From assembly GCA_951812925.1 (NCBI GenBank), contig OX638369.1:2790001-2854000 (forward strand): a stretch of DNA of 64,000 nucleotides. Direction: 5' to 3'. This DNA comes from Calliopum simillimum (taxonomy: Eukaryota; Arthropoda; Insecta; Diptera; Lauxaniidae). Shown here piece after piece: positions 54,171 through 64,000 of the stretch. The notes under the pieces were generated by a model. It ran no database searches and was not told where the DNA came from. It saw only the letters and a list, made by a program, of their open reading frames with translations. Numbering within the stretch: the stretch's first letter is position 1; the number at the start of each line of letters is the position of its first letter. The translations under genes were made by a program, and so were the position numbers.

Positions 54171-56738
54171 ACATTTTTGTGTAAAATTTGAATTTCAAAT
54201 TAAATATGTTGAAATTTATAAATAAAATAAAAAAAAATTGGCCTTTTTCTGGTCCGGTTGTAATGCACGAGGAGACAATTGGTTACGCCCGATGATAAAC
54301 AATGTAAAACGTATATAGAAATTTATGAAATTTATACTACAAAATATGCGCCAGTACTATTTTCCACATGTTTGTGCCAAAGCCAGTTATTTCCCCATTT
54401 TTTTGTTCACAATCTGGGTGAAGGACGTCTTAAATGAATGCGCAAGTTTCTATGTGTCTTACTATTTGTACGTTTTGAGTGCGTGAGTGTATGCGTTAAC
54501 ATTTTTATATGTGTGCGAAAGTACGTGTAGTAAAACCCAGCAGCATAGCTTTAAATTTTTTATGTCTGTATAATAAAATTAAAATATAAAGTGATTTTAG
54601 GAATCATGCTTTTAAAGCCATAAAGATTTTAAAAAAGCGGGAACTTAAGCAATGCATTTGTATAGCAGTTTATTGACTGGTTGCGTGATACTCTAACATA
54701 ATGCTAAAATTAACTTAAGTTGTAATGTTGCAGAATGATATGAAATGAAGCTTAGAAAATAGATTGTTCTGAAACAAATGAGTGCTTAAAATACCACAGC
54801 ATAATGAACTGATCGGAAGAAAAGAAAAAAAAAAAAAACACTTGTCCAACTTATTGAACAAATTCCATTCTGCAGACTCAAATTTATCAAATATAACTTA
54901 AGCGATTGATAGGAAAAGAAAGTTCAAGATGATACCTTGGGCAATAGATAAGCTCAACCAAAGATTTTCCAGGCAACAAGAATAATAGCTACAATATATC
55001 GTCGCTATTGGTCCAATTTGATATATTCAAGATTTATTCCATCTATTTGATTAGCTATACCATTGGTTATTATTATCATTCTGTTTTTGAATTTTTTAAA
55101 AAACCATAAAGTGCTTCCATTGCATACCACAATCCATATTTGTTTCGCTGTTACTACGTGTCCTCGCTATAAAAACGGATAATAACAGATGACAAGCACG
55201 CATTCAAGATGCTTACGATACAAAGGATAAAAATGAAAGAAATTTGCATCCTTTACAGAAGTAAAGTAAATAACAAACAACAATTTTCAACACATTCTTA
55301 AGAAAATTAGAATTTTGCTTTTATTTCGCTTTGGCTGCAGTTAAAATATGCGCTCACACACACACACTTACACACACGTACATGCGCAAACTCAAACATG
55401 TCAAATATCCTTAAAGTGACAAAACGACAGAAAAGGAAGAGGAAACAAAAAAAAATAATAATTTCAGATGCAAAGAAAGTGATAAACTTAAGAAAACCCA
55501 CGAATGAAAAGCTAAGAATAAAGTGAAAAAAAGAAAGACACAATTTTTGTATTGAGCCTCACACATACTCTCACATATTTACTCAAGATAAAGGATTCCA
55601 TATAAAAAAAAAACAGTAACCTAAGGAGCAACTGCAGAAAGGAAAAGAAAGAAAGAAACAAAAAAAGTACTTGAAGAAAGCAACCGAAGCAGAAAAACGA
55701 GAAAAATGGCGCATGTAAATTTTGATGGTAAACAACGATTAAAGTTTTGATTGCAGTTTAAATTTTGCATGAGTGGTTGATGACTGACTGTGGTGTGGGT
55801 GTAAAAAATGTGTTGTTTGTATTGGTAAATGACGACGAGTTGAATATGAATGAGAGGCAATTGACTGTACCAGTGGCTTGGGTGTGGAGAAAATGCTACA
55901 AAGACCATTATAAGGAGCTTTCTTTCTTTAGCAAAAGACATAAAAGATATGCAGGTGTGATAAACATAATGGAATAAAGAAGAAAAAGCAATAAAATTAA
56001 GCAAACAAAATGAAATATTAAATGCCGTGAGTGATGACGTTGTGGTCAAGAGTTGTTTCAGTTGAACGCTGCCTTCTGCAATCATAAGCGGCATTAACAT
56101 ATAGTGTTTTTCTGGTATTGCAAAAATTCAATTGTACAGGAAAACTTAAAATAAAAAAAAATAAAAAAATAAAAACTCAAAAATAGTCATTACACAATGT
56201 GTTTTCCAATGCTGTTTTCGAAATTCACATTTGAGTTTCGAGATGTCTCAGCCTAAATTAAAGAAAAAAAACTACAATTTTTTATAACAAGAAATGGTAA
56301 CTCGTTTTCATAAAACCTGATACAGTATGTATGTAGTTGAAAAGTATTAATATTTTTCTTAAAAATTTTATTCCAACTAAATCGATATCTTTCTATTTCT
56401 CCAAAATTAGGTGTACATAAGATAATATCGATCCCCATACAAAAAAAAAAGTTTGCGGCACAACCCCCATTTTGAAAGCTTAACGATTTTTATTCTTATT
56501 TAAAAAAAAAAAAAATTCTTTTTCACCTCTAAATAAGTGGATGCTTGATTTTTTCTCTACAGCTAAGCCATCATCAAGTGTATTAAATTGTTATAAATGC
56601 TTCAATGTGCGCTATATTTTATTCATATCATATCATCATTTATCTCAAATTTTTTTTTCGACTAGTTGTACAAATTACACAGTCCTGCTTTTTTGAAAAA
56701 GCTAAAAAAGTATGAAATGAGATTAAGTGATTTTAATA
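54171..56738. other. No gene recognised
   Basis: The longest frame (55621-56100, minus, 159 codons) is Phe/Leu/Ser-rich with no domain, reads through AAAG/CTTT-rich DNA and is most likely chance. Poly-A tracts and a CA run near 55355 are present. Confidence 0.4.
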
Positions 56739-57262
56739 GACTTTTGCTTGTTGAATCCGAATATGACCTCTGATTTGCTCCATCACGTCTGAGATCCGAG
56801 TTATCCTTGATTTAAAGTGAAAGCAACGCTATTTTCAGACATATGGCGTACATCCTGAAGGTAGTCTAGTTAAATTTTGACAGTGGCATTAAATAGTCCT
56901 GAGCTTTTTCTTTAAAGCGTACTTTTAACTTTTTAATTGAATAATTAGTTTCTAAGATATCATCGATTGAAGTTAATGTATCGCTAATCCCTGTAAAGGA
57001 CTATATCCAATTTGTATACCTTTACTACAATGGATGATATCTCGGAAACTATTGATCCAATTGGAAATCTTTAAATTATGTACTATTGAAAGAAGAAGCT
57101 CAGGACTATTCAATGCCTCTGTAAAAAGTTATCTGATTAGTTTCAGGATGTATGCCTTATGTTTGAAAATAGCGTTTTCTGTACTTTAAATCGAGGATAA
57201 CTTGAATCTCAGACGTGATGAAGCAAATTGGGGGTCATATTCGGATTCAGCGAGCAAAAAGC
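56739..57262. mobile_element. Foldback element
   Basis: The left arm from AGACTTTTGCTTGTTGAATCC through GAATATGACC, CGTCTGAGAT and AGTCCTGAGCTT is inverted on the right, ending GGTCATATTCGGATTCAGCG and AGCAAAAAGCT. The centre is near 57000. The arms pair over most of their roughly 250 bp with mismatches. The GAATCCGAATATG block near the ends also occurs in the palindromic units at 63.1-64.0 kb. Confidence 0.8.
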
Positions 57263-57745
57263 TATAAAAATACCTTACACTGATCTTGTACTTTTTCCTT
57301 CGCGGGACTGTGTTATCTCAGTTTCTACTACACTAAGGTGCCAAGAAAACTTAATAAAATTAAAGCCCATAAAAAATCATAAAATTTATCTCCACAAAGT
57401 TGCCTCAAATTATTAAATATAGCGCACTTTGAGGCATTTACAGCAATATACTACACTTAATGATCGGACGTCAAATAGCGGAGCTTTAGAGAAGAAATAC
57501 ATCACCGTATAATTTAGAGGTCGAAAAAAAAAAATGTTTACCTTAAAAATTAAAACCGAGCTTTCAACGAACTTTTTTTTTAAGATACTATATAGTATGC
57601 ACACAATCAAATGCTTGTTATCAAGGTACAAGATTCTAACAAAGATAGAAATATTTATACATTGCTGGGAAGAACTATATATTTCGTTTAGAATTAAAAT
57701 TACTCTTAGATCATTGAGAAAGTTACAGAAATTTGGTATATGTTT
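57263..57745. other. No gene recognised
   Basis: Short frames only. One plus-strand frame runs into the TTTTC repeat and is an artefact of it. Confidence 0.4.
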
Positions 57746-57912
57746 CTTTTCTTTTCTTTTCTTTTCTTTTCTTTTCTTTTCTTTTCTTTTCTTTTCTTTT
57801 CTTTTCTTTTCTTTTCTTTTCTTTTCTTTTCTTTTCTTTTCTTTTCTTTTCTTTTCTTTTCTTTTCTTTTCTTTTCTTTTCTTTTCTTTTCTTTTCTTTT
57901 CTTTTCTTTTCT
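57746..57912. repeat. TTTTC microsatellite, about 33 copies
   Basis: An essentially perfect pentanucleotide array. Its length not being a multiple-of-three unit creates open frames in all phases on both strands (Phe/Leu/Ser repeats or Lys/Glu/Arg repeats), none of which are genes. Confidence 0.98.
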
Positions 57913-59376
57913 AAGCCAGTTTTTCATGTTTTGAGAAATTTGATGTACAAAAAATTACAGATATATGGTTAAATACGTCTTTTTAAACTAGTGACAAAAT
58001 TATTTTGGACCAAAAATACCAAATAACTGAAAACTCAAGAAAACTGACTTAGTACTTTTCACTTGTATACGGGCGAAATATGCAAACGAAATCGGCTTAT
58101 TCCCAGTTTCTAAACCCAAATCTAAACCGCTTTGCTTGATTTTTTTAATGGAAAGGCTGTGAGAAGGCGCAGTGCATAGGATCATGTTTTTTAAAAAGTA
58201 GGCAGTGTCACGCCTCTCAAGGCTTAACCTTTGCATCGATTCTTACGAAATTTGGTAGGGCATTAGGGTTAGCACTAAGTAGGTGGTGGGGGTTGGCTTT
58301 CACGTCTAAGCCTATGCATTGATTTTAATGAAATTTAGAGATAAGGTTAGTACTGAGGAACAATAATATTACCTTAATGTATTTTAGTCGGCCTTGCAAC
58401 GCCTCGACGGATAAAATACACAAACATGGTAACTATATTTGTGGCGGCATCAGCATCGATCCGAGCAAAGAAAACAAAAAAAAAAAATCTCGGATGACTT
58501 TATTTCATTAAAATATCGCTTCATCATAGTTTAAGTTATAGAGCCTTTAACTGCTGTATTTGAACTGTGTCGTTTCTTCTTTTTGTAGCATTTTTACTGT
58601 ACGGAGTGTACACTCGGATGTATTTTAGTGTCATTTTTATTTGTTGTTTTAATTTTGGGTGGATTTACGATGCTGAACAAATAATACTTATAACCACACA
58701 TACACACATACGTATACATGGGACATTCATGTAAGTGCTTATTAAAAAATATATCATTTTGCGTATTGTGTATTTATGTATGTGTACATATCAGTGTATT
58801 ATCAAGTTGTTACCACAATATACACAAACATACACATATGTACATATAACCATGCTTACATATTAATAAAGAAAATACAACAACAACAATCATGCAGTTG
58901 TGGAGGCTGTAAGTGTAAAATAATTAACTACAATAAAACGCTTTGCCATATTGTTGTTTTAGTTGTGGCCATCGGACTGACCAATGGCTGGTGTGCCTAA
59001 CGCACATACATTCGAATGTATTTGCATTGCAAGGGAATGTGAAATGGATGTGTGACTCAAGTGCTAAATACAATAAAATGGCAATTATAGCAATATTGCG
59101 CCAACCACAAAATCCTCAATGTATTTTACAACAACAACAACAGCACTGAAAACACACAAACAAATGTGTGATTTTAGGGCTTCACTAAAAGTAAATCATA
59201 AAGTGTTATCGAATAAAGTGCAAGAATTAACCCATTTCACACTAGTGGCATAGAAATAAGAAACATTGACGAAACTTTTATTCCGAAAAATTTAAAAAAA
59301 ACTCAAGAAAACTAAGTACAAAAGTAAAAGTAAAAAAAAAAATTATTTTGAAAAAAGCTTTAGAGGAACTGATGCT
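57913..59376. other. No gene recognised
   Basis: It contains alternating CA/TA-rich DNA (58690-58860) and a CAACAA tract (59127-59142). Frames are short and lack motifs. Confidence 0.4.
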
Positions 59377-60017
59377 ATTGTGGTATAGTTTTTCAATGTG
59401 GTATGGTCGCATATCTCCGATTTTGGAAAGAATCTGCGAACGACACTGCTTTTATCCTGTCAGAAAATATGAAAAACCAGGGATGTGTTGCTGTCATGGA
59501 CCAAACAAATTTTTTCCGATGTCAGTTGAACGAAACGTAAATCACGTGTGGTCGATGGAATTATGCGCATTTTTTGAAAAAAAAAAATGTTGTAAAGAAA
59601 AAGTAGCTTTTTGGTAAAGTTCATTTTATATTCAATTAAAGTAAGTGAAAAATATTGCGAAGTAAGTGTTTAACTATGTAAATTCACAAAGATTCCAATT
59701 TAATTTTTACAATTTTGTAATTTCTAAAAATTGGCCAGTGTGGTACAGTCGAGCTTCGCTAATGTGGTATATGAATATTACTTGTTAGTCTTAACATTAT
59801 TTGATTGATGTTTATTTTTCTATAAAAACTATGCGTATGAGAACCAATGTAAATGTTATTATGAACTTATTTCATGCCTTTCAAACTTTATATTTGGTTG
59901 TATGGTTAAGTATACCACATTACCCTACTTATATGTACCACATTACAAGCCCTCTTTACAAGTACTGATCAGTATATAGACCACATTGCGCCACTATATT
60001 TACCACATTACCTGCCA
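59377..60017. mobile_element. Iteron-rich element (TGTGGTA / TACCACATTAC)
   Basis: Motifs of the form TGTGGTAYRG occur near 59388, 59399, 59739 and 59765, and their complements TACCACATTAC near 59914, 59937, 59980 and 60001, so the two ends are inverted relative to each other. The iteron GGGTAATGTGG links it to the element at 47743-48618. A plus-strand frame (59348-59617) lies inside but shows no transposase motif. The boundaries are uncertain. Confidence 0.55.
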
Positions 60018-60109
60018 ACTTTTTGAAAACAGCTTTTTTGATTTTTTTCAGATTTTGCTCAATAGCTTTTTTTAATGAAATTGCGCACATTTTATTGAAA
60101 TATTTATAT

Positions 60110-60352
60110 TCTGTACTCCTTTGACCAATTTTGCTCATTTTTAATACGATCAGTGGAGGTAGTGTACCAAATGTCATGGAATTAACTTGCTAAATTTTCC
60201 ATTAAAGGTATTCCCACGGACAGACACCCAGCCAGCCAGACAGACACCCAGACATGGCTATACCAACTCAGGAGGTGACGCTGATCAGGGAATATATATA
60301 CAATAACTTTCTATGCAAACCAGGGTATAGATGTATGGTATAAAAAAGGTTT
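60110..60352 (+). repeat. Dispersed repeat, copy 2
   Basis: It matches copy 1 (4475-4905) in order and orientation: GACCAATTTTGCTCATTTTT, GTGTACCAAAT, the CAGACAGACACCCAG block and CTCAGGAGGTGACGCTGATCA, then an uninterrupted ATATATATAC tract. Confidence 0.7.
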
Positions 60353-62710
60353 TTAAAAAGCTTATTTTACAGTCTGACCTCAACAATGCTATGTCAAATT
60401 GGTTGCAAATAGGTTAAACCCAAAATTGAAGCAGCAATTGCACCTCTGTCAGCATCACTTAAGTCTAAAAGTCAACATCGGCTTTGCGGCCGACAGTATT
60501 TTAAGCGATTGTACTCGTAAAAGCGTAAAAGTTATGCATTTTTAATTAGCAATTAATAGGCTGTTACGCTGCTTTGCTTTCTCCCATGTTGCTATTTGGT
60601 TTTGCTTTTCATTTTATTGCTGAGCTGCTTGCATGCGTTAAGCAAAATATTGCTAGCAATAAAATGTTGCTGAACATGGGTGGAAGCTAAAAACTCTACA
60701 CATAGGAACATGCAATGAAATCTGTACAGGGTCTTAAAGAATAAATTTAAGTATTTGGATTAACTTTATAAAGTAGGAAAAGTTAAGCATTTCCGCAGTT
60801 AAGGGATAATGAAGTTTCAAATTTATTGCTGACTCATGGAAAGCCTAAAATGGGATCACTTACCTAACAGAAGTATCTTTGCTATAATAAAATATTATTG
60901 GTAATATCAGCGATGGAAACTTTGCTTAATTGTTTTTCCTGTACAATTAAACTGATTTGAGTGAAATTTCCCAATCATGTTATAGAAATTACAAGATTTT
61001 ATTTCTTCTTCTTGGTTATGAAGATATGCATATGAGCATAGTATTTGACACAATTGTACAAAGTGTATAAGAAATCGGTATGAAAAATTCATGTTTATTT
61101 AACACTTTGAAAAGTTTGATAGAGCTGTATCTCAAAGAAACAGCAGGATTATTTTTAATATGTCACTTTTTCTAAAGGTATAAAGTTTTATCTTAAAATT
61201 AGTGAAAAATTGGTTAGCTTATCAAACAATGACGAAAATCAAAGCCACTTAAAAATTTCTGAAATTGAAAAAACAACTTTTTCTTCGATATCAATGAAAT
61301 GTTACTTATACGACAATTGAAAAAATTTCGTGAAAACTTAAGATCGAAAGTACAAGGGAGACAACTCTATTTAAAAAGAATACATATGTTTGCAGGACAT
61401 CATTCATAGTAATTGAAATCACAAGATTACACACAATCACACGTGCACAGCTGATACACTACAACAACGAAGATAGCAAGAATAAAATAAAATGAAGCAG
61501 CACATTAACTGCTGTAAAATATAAACTTAATGCCTTTCTAAATGTGTGAATATACATATGTATCTATATTTGTAGATATGTGTGCTATCGAGTGTGTGTG
61601 TGCGTGCATGTGTGTGCAACTTTATGCGCCTACACAATTCACTGACTACTTATCGTCTGTTGCCTGTCGTCTGTCGCTACTTTTTGGGTAAACATTTGTA
61701 CAACATGACGATTATCCAAGGCAATACAACTAATAATTTACAGACAGCAGTCGCAGACACGACAAAATGTGACACTCACACATACACGCATACGCATACA
61801 TGGACGCACACAGTTGTATTTACACAAAACTATTGTAAGCAAACGGCAGCAAAAATTCGTACGAGAAAGACGGTAGCTAGTTATTTGAGCAAAAATCTAC
61901 AAAACGCAATGGAATGGGAACCAGGCAAACACAAATAGACAAATACTATTAACTAAACACCAGCGTAAACACACAACAGGACACAGGCATACATACAAAT
62001 ACGCAAAGTGCACAGCATTGAATAATTTTTTTTTTGCATTACACTGAGAAAATTGGGCTTACATACTTTTATTTTTATTTTGCGTACTTTATCTCCTTTG
62101 AAGCATGCGTGTTTTAAAAAATCTTTCATTGTGATCTACAAAATTTCTCCCACTTACTAGTTCTAGCCACATGAAGTGTCCCATAACTCGCGCAATATTC
62201 GAATTACCCGTCATTTATGCCGCAAAGAACTATAAACCAAAAAGAGAAAACGTCTTGACGGCTGATTTCATTAGGTTAAGAAAATAAAATTCAGCAATAT
62301 TTATGTAAATATATGATGAAAAACTTTGACAAAAGAGTTGGTATACCCCAGTTAAACCATGAAAATCGTGTATATGAAGCATTCCATGCCAAGTGTACCA
62401 GCTCAAATTTTTTTTTTCTCCGATATCGCTCAAATTTGGCAATATAATAACAACAATCCGGGAGGATTTGGTCCTAGTACCATTTGTTGTTTAAATACAG
62501 GGTGCTGAAGTAGGCGTTTTTAGTCATTTATATGAAAAGGGTGTTTTTTCAATAAGTTATAGCTAACACTAAAGTTTGTAAATTGCTAAATCTAAGTAAC
62601 TGGTCCCATTCATTTTGAAGTGTTCTTTTTATAAAAAATATTTTTTTTTCACCAAAATTTTTTACACTTAAAAATACTTTAAGAATTTTTAAGTGTTTAA
62701 GTAACACAAT
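60353..62710. other. No gene recognised
   Basis: AT-rich DNA with TG/CA runs near 61590-61615 and 61774-61810. The 118-codon frame at 61582-61938 reads through these (Thr/His repeats) and is not supported. Other frames are short. Confidence 0.4.
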
Positions 62711-63109
62711 TGATAGATTTATATGTAACTCGATCTTTGCAATGACTAAAAGTTCAATTAAAAATGAATTTTCAATATATAAATGTCATTAAGTAACTTA
62801 AAAATTAAAGTTATTTGGGAGAACAAGCCCTGATAAGGTGGCAACACTTGCCACTGACCAATCGGTATTGAATCTAATTCCAATGGAATAGCTATACCAT
62901 ATCTCAATAATTAACACAAATAACAATTATGACATCACAAGGCTCACGTATTAACACACAAACAAAACTGGCAAAAGTCGGCTTCGCAGCCGGGCAAGGC
63001 TGGTGCATTGGTTAACGACTTGTGCTACCAATTGGGAGGTCCCTGGTTCAACGCCCGCCCAGGCTAAAAACACAAAAAGTTTTTCAACTTGCAATTTTTC
63101 AATTATAGC
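62711..63109 (+). mobile_element. Truncated relative of the retrozyme-like element
   Basis: It matches 50213-about 50610 in order: the block TGATAGATTTATATGTAA, GACTAAAAGTTCAATTAAA, TATTTGGGAGAACAAGCCCT, the tRNA-like module (62990-63070 with box A TGGTGCATTGG and a consensus box B GGTTCAACGCC), then CACAAAAAGTTTTTCAACTT. It lacks the first roughly 60 bp of the unit and stops before the position of the hammerhead, so no ribozyme is present. It directly abuts the palindromic array. Confidence 0.8.
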
Positions 63110-63121
63110 ACAAGCCCACAA

Positions 63122-63985
63122 AAAAAAAGTACCATGCGCGAAAGATCAGACCACCTGAACTTTATGTTTTCGGGGTCGCTGAATCCGAATATGTTGCCAG
63201 AATAGCTGAGTTGGTTCGCGTTTTTTCAGAAACCAACAATAATGCTGAAAATTACTGATTTTTGCTGGTTTCTGAAAAAACGCGAACCAACTTCGCTAAT
63301 CTGGCACCATATTCGGATTCAACGACCTCGAAAACATAAAGTTCAGGTGGTCTGATCTTTCGCGCAGGGCATTTTTTTTTTTTTGGTCTGTGCATGCACA
63401 GAACCAAAAAAAATAAATTCGCTAGGCGAACGATCAAACCACCTGCACTTTATGTTTTCGAGGTCGCTGAATCCGAATATGATGCCAGAATAGCTGAGTT
63501 GGCTCGCGTTCTTTCAGAAATCAGAAATGATGCTGAAAAAATTCTTAAATTTTCAGCGTAATTGCTGATTTCTGAAAAAACGCGAACCAACTTCGCTAAT
63601 CTGGCACCATATTCGGATTCAACGACCTCGAAAACATAAAGTTCAGGTGGTCTGATCTTTCGCGCAGGGCATTTTTTTTTTTGGTCTGTGCATGCACAGA
63701 ACCAAAAAAAATAAATTCGCTAGGCGAACGATCAAACCACCTGCACTTTATGTTTTCGAGGTTGCTGAATCCGAATATGTTGCCAGAATAGCTGAGTTGG
63801 CTCGCGTTCTTTCAGAAATCAGAAATAATGCTGAAAAAATTCTTAAATTTTCAGCGTAATTGCTGATTTCTGAAAAAACGCGAACCAACTTCGCTATTCT
63901 GACACCATATTAGGATTTAGCGACTTTGAAAACATAAAGTTCAGGTAGTCTGATCTTTCGCGCATGGTACTTTTTTTTTTTTTGT
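63122..63985. repeat. Tandem array of palindromic units, about 298-bp period
   Basis: There are three consecutive units (about 63130-63372, 63425-63670, 63723-63985). Each is itself an inverted repeat of roughly 230 bp: outer GCGCGAAAGATCAGACCACC, then CATAAAGTTCAGG and GAATCCGAATATG, inner TTCAGAAATCAG. Units 2 and 3 are nearly identical with an offset of 298. Units are joined by poly-A/T linkers and a TGCATGCACAGAACC palindrome. The last unit is more diverged at its right end. No coding capacity. Confidence 0.88.
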
Positions 63986-64000
63986 GAGCCTCTGTAATTA

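Noticed and set aside
55621..56100. 159-codon minus-strand frame
   Set aside because: Low-complexity hydrophobic and Ser-rich composition over simple sequence, no domain, no conserved context; treated as chance.
57534..57972. Long open frames on both strands over the TTTTC repeat
   Set aside because: They are produced by the pentanucleotide array and encode only repeating Phe/Leu/Ser or Lys/Glu/Arg.
59348..59617. A transposase gene in the iteron-rich element
   Set aside because: The 89-codon frame has no DDE or DNA-binding motif that I can recognise.
61582..61938. 118-codon plus-strand frame
   Set aside because: It reads through CA/TG repeats (Thr/His runs) and has no recognisable domain.
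62990..63070. A true tRNA gene
   Set aside because: The module is embedded in the same longer repeat unit as at 50.5 kb, and acceptor-stem pairing is poor; it is part of the mobile element.
63122..63985. A CRISPR-like repeat array
   Set aside because: Units are about 298 bp palindromes with no short spaced repeats, in a eukaryotic context.

Overview
The window looks like repeat-rich, non-coding DNA of a higher fly (Diptera, Brachycera). The evidence is AT-rich sequence, many CAA, CA/TG and poly-A/T microsatellites, a Ty3/gypsy element primed by tRNA-Lys, a Ty1/copia element primed by half of initiator tRNA-Met (as in Drosophila copia), Jockey/CR1-type LINE debris, and many inverted-repeat DNA elements. 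I cannot name the species. I found no convincing host gene. Every long or family-recognisable reading frame belongs to a mobile element, so this is probably intergenic or intronic DNA.

Layout. 0.5-3.5 kb: decayed LINE reverse transcriptase pieces separated by a tRNA-derived SINE and a palindromic (foldback) element. 4.5-4.9 kb: a dispersed repeat holding a small MITE. 7.6 kb: a possible hAT transposase tail. 8.07-8.63 kb: an unusual array of a GGAAATAACGCC motif in both orientations. 9-20.4 kb: several MITEs, a LINE C-terminal fragment (14.8-15.2 kb), a foldback element (18.0-18.7 kb) and a solo-LTR-like relic with a tRNA-Lys primer site (20.37 kb). 23.675-35.803 kb: a young, apparently intact Ty3/gypsy retrotransposon on the minus strand, with very long identical-looking LTRs (3154 bp), a Gag carrying an N-terminal RING-H2 finger, and a full Pol. 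37.9-39.4 kb: a compound foldback element with tRNA-like modules. 39.5-39.9 kb: a Jockey-like RT remnant. 43.794-49.516 kb: a dead Ty1/copia element with 175-bp LTRs, itself hit by a LINE fragment and an 876-bp TA-flanked inverted-repeat element. 50.15-50.82 kb: a retrozyme-like retroelement with a well-formed type I hammerhead ribozyme. 52.5-57.3 kb: two more foldback elements and a SINE. 57.75 kb: a long TTTTC microsatellite. 59.4-60.3 kb: an iteron-rich element and a second copy of the 4.5-kb repeat. 62.7-64.0 kb: a truncated relative of the retrozyme, then a tandem array of about 298-bp palindromic units.

The most interesting items are the hammerhead retroelement at 50.15-50.82 kb and the RING-Gag/giant-LTR gypsy element. 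In the hammerhead element, the element starts exactly at the ribozyme cleavage position, it carries an internal tRNA-like (box A/box B) module, and a 14-bp repeat flanks it. In the gypsy element, the LTRs also carry exon-like open frames on the opposite strand.
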